Assembly: GCA_009760885.1 (NCBI GenBank)
Contig: CM019692.1
Location: forward strand, 55,197,710-55,261,709
Reading direction: 5' to 3'
Source of the DNA: Achatina immaculata
Taxonomy: Eukaryota; Mollusca; Gastropoda; Stylommatophora; Achatinidae
Length of the DNA: 64,000 bases
Numbering within the stretch: the stretch's first letter is position 1; every line of letters begins with the position of its first letter. The position numbers and the translations under genes were made by a program. This document shows, in pieces, positions 12,601 to 21,600 of this stretch. The notes beneath the pieces are model-generated. The model was not told the DNA's origin and made no database searches. It saw nothing but the letters and a program-made list of their open reading frames with translations.

Positions 12601-15600
12601 AGCTCTCGCAGCGATACTACTGGACATACCGATTAAACTTCACTTTATCTTTTTCCTTCACCTTTTCACATCGATGCCACACAGCAACCCTGATTGCTTT
12701 TCCGCATTTTCTTCCTTGGCCGTGAGGAGATTCATTCCACGCGCAGCATCCGAAAAGTCTCGCCAGCAGTGTCTTAACCTCTAGGTTAAGCCAGTTCAAA
12801 AATTTCACCCGATATGAGTACACTTAGGACGTGGCCGACCTCCAGACCAGAGGTGCTGTGATTTGACTGTTTGCTTCGCTTTATCCTTTCTACCACCTTT
12901 TCCACAGTGGTGCCGCGCAGCAACCCGTTTGCACCTTTCTTCATTGGCCGGGAGGAGCATCGCTCCACGCACGGCAGCTGAAGAATCTCGCCAGCAGCGG
13001 TAGATGAGCTACCAAACGTGTCACTCATCTACCCTAAGTGTCTGGTTTTCAGGCGCCAGATATTCGCCTTCGCCCCTTCTCCTGTCAGTTTAAACAGTTC
13101 TGCCACGGGAAGGCCAGGAGCTGGACTTGACTGCCAGATGCTGTTTGAGTCGCACGCCGTTGGAATGGAGAGCGAATTCTCCACCCCACCTCCAGCAATA
13201 ACAGTCCTTAGAACCAATGCAGAGGTAAAAGCCAGAAGAAAGCTAACCATATTAAGAAAACTGAGTGGAACCACATGGGGAGCCACTGAAAGAATCCTCA
13301 AGAATGTATATCAGCAAAGTATTCTACCACATTTAGAATATGGGTCAACATCTCAGTGCACAGTATCAAACACTACGCTGCATAATCTAGACAAGGTACA
13401 AAATCAGTCACTACAGATTATTACAGATCCCATGAGGTCCACACCAGTAGTAGAAATGCAGAAAATGGTGATGAAGCACTAAAAGAACGTAGAGACACAA
13501 AGGTCATGACCTTTAGAGATAAATTCTTCAGCTCTGTACGCCATCCCCTGAACGAGAGATTCAATAACTTGGCATGAAGGCAGCTTAAAAGAAGCAGCTT
13601 CATTTATCAGGCCAAGTGTCTGCATAAGCTGATAACCAACCTCCCAACTGTAGTTGCTCCATTATCATCTGTACCAGATCATACACATGGAAAGGAGCAG
13701 ACTGTACACAGATATTCAAACTGATGTGAAAGATGTGCATAATGGTGAGATGCAAAGCACAACAGCCACACTTGGTGTGCTAGATGACAAATATCCATGT
13801 GACACCCGGATACATGTGTATACAGATGGATCTGCACACAATGCCATAAAGGGTGAAGGGGCAGGAGCACATACTGAATATCCAAACAACACCACTGACA
13901 AGATTTCCATACCCACTGGAAAATACTGCAACAACTATGATGCAGAAGTCAGAGCAATTATTGTCGCAATTGAAAAACTATCAAACTCCAGAACTTATAT
14001 ATGCCCTATAGTATTTATCATGAATGCAAGATCAGTACTGGAAGCTCTTCAGTGCAACAAACTATCAGACCTTAAGGATGCCTTGTCAGAAATTGGCTCA
14101 CAGCACAGAGTCACCTTGCAGTAGATTCCATCCCACTATGAGATACCAGGCAATGTGAAAGCTGACCGTCTGGCCAAAAAGGGCACTGAAATAGAGCAAC
14201 CAGACAAAACAACCACCTATAACCAGAAGAAAAACATGACAAAAACTTACAGGAAGCCATAAACACCACCACAAGATGACTATCACTCGCAAAACAAAAA
14301 GGAACAAGTCACTATTTTCCATCTCCAAACAGGGCACAGTCGACTTTGAAGTGATATGTACACAAAGTTTACGGTTGGTACCACTACTCTTTGTACACGT
14401 GCCCAGCCACTCCAAGCTGCAGATATAGACAGAAAATGTGTATGAAGAAAAAGAAGGCTGATAATAAAACACTGTGCTCTACCACTTTACCAGTTGAAGG
14501 AAGCATCTTTAAGAGCCTACCCATATCAGTAAAAATGCTGTCCTTTTTCCTAACTTTAGAAGTGATCACTGGTGTGGCATTTTTAACTTTGACAAGAACT
14601 TTTTGTTTGTTTTACTCCCAATAACAACAGGGTGGGGAAAACCAAGCCATCTGCTAATCGGTTTATGATACACCTTAATGATTTTGGTTTAATTATTTTA
14701 ATCTTTGAATCGAATAATTTCACTTTTATCTGCCATTATACAAAGCTATTTTGTGTGCACATATTCTAATTGCAGTGAAAAAATATAAAACACTTATAAA
14801 CAGTTTATTATTCACTTAATCATGGAGCATAACATAATAATACAAAAAGATGCAGAGTATTTCATAACTGTAAATTAACTCTGAAGTAAACACCACTACT
14901 TCAAAGAAAGTGGCAATTCAAATTATCTGACTGTGTGAAGCATGTTAAGTTGAAGCATGGTAACTCACAGTTTGCCTGTAATTACTTTGTCTGATGTATG
15001 TCAAATCAGTTTCTGGTGAGAATAGAACTAGTATGAAATTTAATGTGAAAATCTTGCATTATTTCTCTCTATTCTGATGGTAGTTTTGGATAAAAGGAAA
15101 GATTTATACAACATTTTGCTCATTTTTATTCCCAAGGTTAAACTTCTTTAGATCAGCTATGTTTACTGTGAAGGTTACAAGGGTTATCTTTGAGAGGTTG
15201 TAGTTCAACACTGCATCTTAGTGGTTTTGAATATAGGAGATTTTGCTTGGCCAGAGGATTAACTTCAAAATGTGTGCCCTAGACAACAGTGGATTAGACA
15301 CAATGCTAGACAGGAGGACATCCTGAGAGGACAGACTTTCACAATGCCTGCACATCACATCCTTTATCACACACACACTTCTGTTCTCTTAATTATATGT
15401 TAAAAGAACAGTTTTCATTAAGGCTAATCAGTAACACTAAATTACAGTCTTGTATGCCTACCTTTTGCGAAATGATGGCACTGGTTGTGAAGATGTGGAA
15501 TGAATATCACTAGAGTCTTGAATCAAATAATTTTTGCTTGATACCAATGTACCATTAGTCTCTGGGGCATTAGTGTGCTTCTGCTTAATTTCTGGTGGCT

Positions 15601-18600
15601 TTTTCTCGAGATAAGAAGATAAGTATGCTCTGTTCTGAATACTTTGAGGTGGTCTCAGACTGCCTGCATTTTTAAATGCCATGTTGTACATAGAGGCATG
15701 TACATGGTTGAGTTTAGCCATGGAAGCAGCTGCTGGTTTGAACCAGTTCTTAGAAATTGTAGACAATATCAAAGTTAATTAAACAAATAAAGACAACTGC
15801 AAAACTGATTTTTATTTTTCAAAATAAATGATTCATAAACAAAACTTCCTATGAATAAGCATATTTCAAGGACAACAAATACTGCCCAAAGGGCTTTTAA
15901 AAAAAAAAAAGAAGCAAAGATGTCTAAACCTTTGGATTTAATTTACTGACTGACAATATCACATGTATTTAAGAAGAGATAAGATCACTGTTATTCAAAT
16001 ATTTCATTCCTGAAAAAAAACATTACTCTTAGTTGATATATGGCAGTTCTAATAACACATTTTGCTTTAATTCTCTACTTTCTTCTTAATGATTGTGTTA
16101 TGAAGCAATGCAGAAAAAAAAAGAGTTATTGATTTTTCAGTTTAATGCCACAGTGAACAGGGTTAAGTCTGGAAACCTGTCATGTTTAACTTCTCAGCCA
16201 TCTGTCCATCTATTTTCTTGAAAGCCATCCTGGTCATTTTTTCTCTCCATTCTACATTCATGCCTCTATTAGCTACTTCTTTATCACTTGCTCTTTAGAT
16301 AAATCCAAGCAGCTTTAGCTGCCTCCTCAATAATTTAGTGTACACAAACTTACATTAAACCTATTAAACAACAAAAAGCATGCATTAGACCTGATATCTT
16401 TCCTCATAAACTAAAGCATCACTACTATTTTCCAAATTTATTGGCAGACCAAGCCTTGCCCTCATGACAAATTCCAGCCATCTAATCCTCTGATTTTGTG
16501 TGTGTTCTTTCTCAAATTTTGCTTCAATAATATTTTTTGTGTGTCATATTTGATCTATTCTAGAATTGTTAGTTGCTTTTTCTTTCTTTTCTTTAATCTC
16601 CCATAAATGTGAACTTGTCTTTTTTGCTATCAGTGCAATACATATCTTGAAGCACAGATACACAATGGATAAGGAGTGGGTTACGCTGACACGCTGGACA
16701 TTTCAGAACTGACCCCATTAAACAGATTTCTGAGTAGACTTCATCACCATGTGATCATGTTCAGCCCTACTCCTTTAGCCAAGCTAAGATCTTGAATGGA
16801 CATAATTTACTGGTTCTGTTAACCATGACTTACTGACTCTGTTAACTGTGATTTACTGCTCTGCTGATTGTACTGGATCTGCTGTGGTGTACTGATTCTG
16901 TTGTGATTTACTAGTTCTGTTAACCATGACTTACTGACTGTTAACTGTGATTTACTGCTCTGCTGATTGTACTGGATCTGCTGTGGTGTACTGATTCTGT
17001 TGTGATTTACTGGTTCTGTTAACCATGACTTACTGATTCTGATAACTGTGATTTACTAGCTCTGCTAACCATGATTTACTGGTTTTGCTAACTGTGATTT
17101 ACTGGTTCTGATATATGTGATTTACAGGCTCTGTTAACTGTGATAGATTTGGAAAGAAGAAAAGGTCCCTTCTAATTGGAAGAAAGGAATCATTGTTAAA
17201 ATACCAAAAAAGGGCAACCTTAGTGACTGTAACAACTGGAGAGGAGTAACCTTAATATCAGTTGTGTCAAAAGTAATCTGCAAGGTCATTTTGAATAAAC
17301 TCAAAGATATACTGCAATGAGAGAAGAACAAGCAGGATTTCGAAAAGGGAGAAGCTGTCTCGACCAGATCTTTACTCTCAGAATAATACTTGAAGAACAT
17401 ACTGAAAAGCAGAAACCATTAATACTGAACTTCATAGATTTTAAAAAGGCATTTGATAGCATACACAGAGATTCATTATCGAGAATTTTATGTCTATATG
17501 GAATACCATCTAAAATTGTCAACATCATTAAGGACTTATACAATGGATATGTTTGTGCAGTCAAGACAGAAGAAGGGATGAGTGAATGGTTCCAGATTGA
17601 AACAAGCATGAAACAAGGATGTATACTGTCTCATTTACTTTTTGGGATTACAGTAGACTTTATAATGAAAAAATGCTGCACAGGTAACACAGGTATTGAC
17701 TGGGTACATGGGACCCAACTAGAAGATCTTGATTTTGCTGATGACATAACTCTTATCAGTAATAATGTGAATTCCGTGCAAGAAAAAACAGACAGCCTGT
17801 CTTCACTGGCTAGCAAAATAGGACTTGAAATTAACAAGGACAAAACAAAAATAAGGAAAATACTCGGCATCAACTGGAATGAATTCAAGAACAATGCAGA
17901 GATAAGACAGATGACTCAACAACAACCAGTCTCATGGGTGATCAGGAAAAGGAGATGGACATATGTTGGTCACTTGATGAGAAGAAATGATCAGAGAATC
18001 CCAAAACAAGCTATCAAGTGGAACACAACAGGCCGATGAAAAAGAGGCAGACTGCGTGAAAGTCTGAAGAGGACATTATTAAGAGAGGCCAAATTAACAG
18101 GCATAAAATCCTTTGATGAGGTTGAAAGACTCGCCGAAGACAGGAAAAATTGGCGAACTACTTTGCGAGCCCTATGTGACGTTTGACGGCACGGGAAGGA
18201 TATAAGATATATAAGATTAACTGTGATGTATCCACTCTGATAACGGTACTGTTCATCGAGTACAATTATATTGGCTCTAACTTCTGGTTTCTTCACCACC
18301 TCATTTCACAGAGGTTAAAGTTACATTCACATTTTTTGGTTATACCAAAAGCTTGGCACTAGTAGCAAAGTGTTAACTTCTGCTGTTTGTCGGCATTCGT
18401 TCGCTGCAAATCATGTATACTCCTAACATATTTTACACCCTTTTTGTGCAGTTAAATGACACATAGGGTAGTTCGCCAAGTTTTCATCCCAGTATATAGG
18501 GCCTTATTTGTACGCGAATATCTATTTTCTATAATACACTGATGTTATGTGCTAAATAAGCATTCTCGACAGTTACAATTCACACCTTTTGGGAGACTTC

Positions 18601-21600
18601 AAATGTTTCGATTTTCTCATCACCATCATTTTCGAATTCTTCATGATTGGTCATGAGAGTTGGCGGGTGCACATTATTCGCTCTCATCATATGGCAGTAA
18701 GAATCTTGTTCCTGCTGTTAGATCTCATGAAAGTCGAGATCTAGGCTAAGGAGTAACCGGTGCTTCGTTCTGCTGCATTCCTGTTCCCCTTTTAAAATCA
18801 AACATGGTGAGCGTAGACTTTAAATTCGGTCTCTTTTATATTTTAACTTTAAAATATTTAAATAATTCTGCTGTTTTGCAAAATAAATAGTACAAGTAAA
18901 ATGTGTTATTTAATAACAGCAATGTTTTTTTATTGTTTTACAATAATTTCATTTAAAATGTCTACATCAGGGCGCAGTTTACGGTTGAATTGAATTTACA
19001 ATGGTAAAGCCATATTGTTTGTAAACAATAAATCACCAAAGTAATATATAAAGATGGACTGGATGTTGCAAATTCTAAGTTCATCCTGAAAAAAAACAAC
19101 AATAAGAATTTAATAAAACAAGGCTGCGTAATATTTAAAGTAAAAAATTAATTTTAACATTATGTTGAAATAGTCTTTTAATTGTTATAATTATTATATG
19201 TAATATTCTTTACCCTTCCAACCCAACAGAGTAAAAATACATTAATCGCCTTCCATCACCACTCCGCTTTCCTTGAATTACAGTTGTTTACTTTTACTCG
19301 CATTCGTCCTTCCAGTTGCGTCCTCCTCTCATCTCTTGTCAGAAACAGGCGCATTTCCTGTCCTTATCAAAAATCCTCTTGTCTATCATTTCTTTCTATT
19401 TTTTTTTTTCTCTCCAGACCCGTAGTTTCTTTTAAAATATATAACTGGTATTGTTAATTGTATCTTCCTTACATCTATCGCTCTCTAGAACGTAAAACAA
19501 CTAAAGAATCTGTGAAGAGGAACAAACAGAACTACAAACAGCTGAGAAACAAGGCTGAAGAAACAAGACATTTGAAATATGTATCAATGAGGAAACCTTG
19601 GAAGAAGTGGAGAGTTTTGAATATCTTGGATCACTGCTAACTAATAATGGAGATACAATGAGGGAAATTAAAAGGAGGGCATATATCGCTCATCAGAAAG
19701 TAAAACAACTCAATAATCTGTGGAGAGGAACAGACAGAACCACGCAAATAAGATTTTTATAGGCTTGCATCTTTCCCATTGCAACATATGGCTGTGAGAC
19801 CTGGACACTTAACAAAACAGATGAGGAACACATAAATGCCTTTGAATGTAAATGCTACAGAAGAGTTCTTCAAATATTATGGACACAAAAAGAACAAATA
19901 TATCCCTACTACAAGAACTTAATATTGAAGAACGCTGGCTAGTAAAGAGGATTAAAGAGAGAAAACTGAAATATTTTGGACACATTAAACGTCATGATAA
20001 TCTAGAGAAGACCATCTTGGAAGAGTACATAATGGAGAAAAGAAACAGAGGAAGACCAAGGCGAAGATGGCTGCAAGACTTCATTGATGATCTGCAAATG
20101 GATGCATCAGCAGCAGGCCATCAGTAATAATGAGAGAGGCCTACCGGAGTGCTGTTAGGGAGGCAAATTTCCGCAAGGGGCATGCAAATGAATGAATGAA
20201 TCTTCTAATTAACTCGACAACGATCTATTAGTGACACACAACAATGCAGAAAAATAAAACTGTAACCTGTTCATAGATGTTGACACAAATCGTCTTCCTT
20301 TGTTCGCGGGAGCTGCTGTTGTTCACGGTGAACAGGAAGAAATTCTCAGTGGAGAAGAAGAAGCTGGCTAACTTTGCACAAAAATTAGTTTGCAGAAGGT
20401 AGAAACAAGTGTATTCATCAACAGAGAACACATTTGTAATGTTTAACTTTAACCCTCTTCATACTTAACGGGAAAAAATGAAACGAGGGAAAGACAAAAC
20501 TACTTGTAAAGTGTTAAAAAAAGAAGCAACATCTGTTACTTATCTTGCAGCTTATGGATTGGTGTAGCAGGACCTGTACATGATTGGTATAAAGAATTTA
20601 AAGAATTTTAAGCAAGGCTAGACGTAGCAGAAAGTCTAGATGCTTGGTATAAAGAATTTAAAGAGCTTTAAGCATGGCTAAATGTAGGAGAAATTCCTGA
20701 TGCTTGGTATTGAGAAACTGAAGAACTTAAGTAGGGATAGTGCTACCATTAATCCAACTAGGTTCCCGCCCTATAGCGCCATATGTCAGAGAGGACCAGG
20801 GCTGATCATGGAGGCCCACAGTTTTATGTAAGCTTGATACACGTTCCTAGGGTGCAGATCTCAAAACATATGCCACCTCATACAGGAAGGATGTTTTATT
20901 GTGTTAGTGGAAACTCCAGTATTATAAGACTTCCTGTGTTCATTTTGGAGAACAAATAGATATTGTAGAAAGGAAAAAAGGAGACAGTTTTGCAAAAATA
21001 CATGCAGAAGGAACAGAAGAATAAAGTGCAAGGAAGTTTGTGTGCATAAGTGTGATAGAGAGCAGTTAATTTCAGGATTCACTTTCAATGAATTTTTCAG
21101 ACTAAACGATGTTCGACATACCCAAAGCAGTATTCATGTGACTACCATTTAAAACTTAGTTCACAGCATTATAATCTAAAATATTCTAGTTCCATAGCAA
21201 AAATCAACCATATATAACAATATGATTGCGAATTTGTGACTGATACGTACAAAATGAATTAAATAGTCACAATTTTGTAACTATTTCTGGCTAAAGATTG
21301 GCTAGAATATTCATGCCAGTTTGGTCTCTCAAAATGCGACTTTTTTTAGTTTGATGATTTAACAGGACAAGCGGCAGATATTTTGACCCAGCGTTTGACT
21401 AAAATGAATAAAAAGTGTGGCTTATAAAAGAAGATAATATAGCACTGGGCAGATAACACAAATACACAGTTTGGAGGAGTGGTATGGCGGGCAACATCAA
21501 TGTTCTGTACAATAAAATAATGGCAAGAAACTTTCAGCCATTGAATGCAGCACTTGCATTGTTCAGTTGTGTACACAGTGCTGTTCCTAGTAATATAGAA

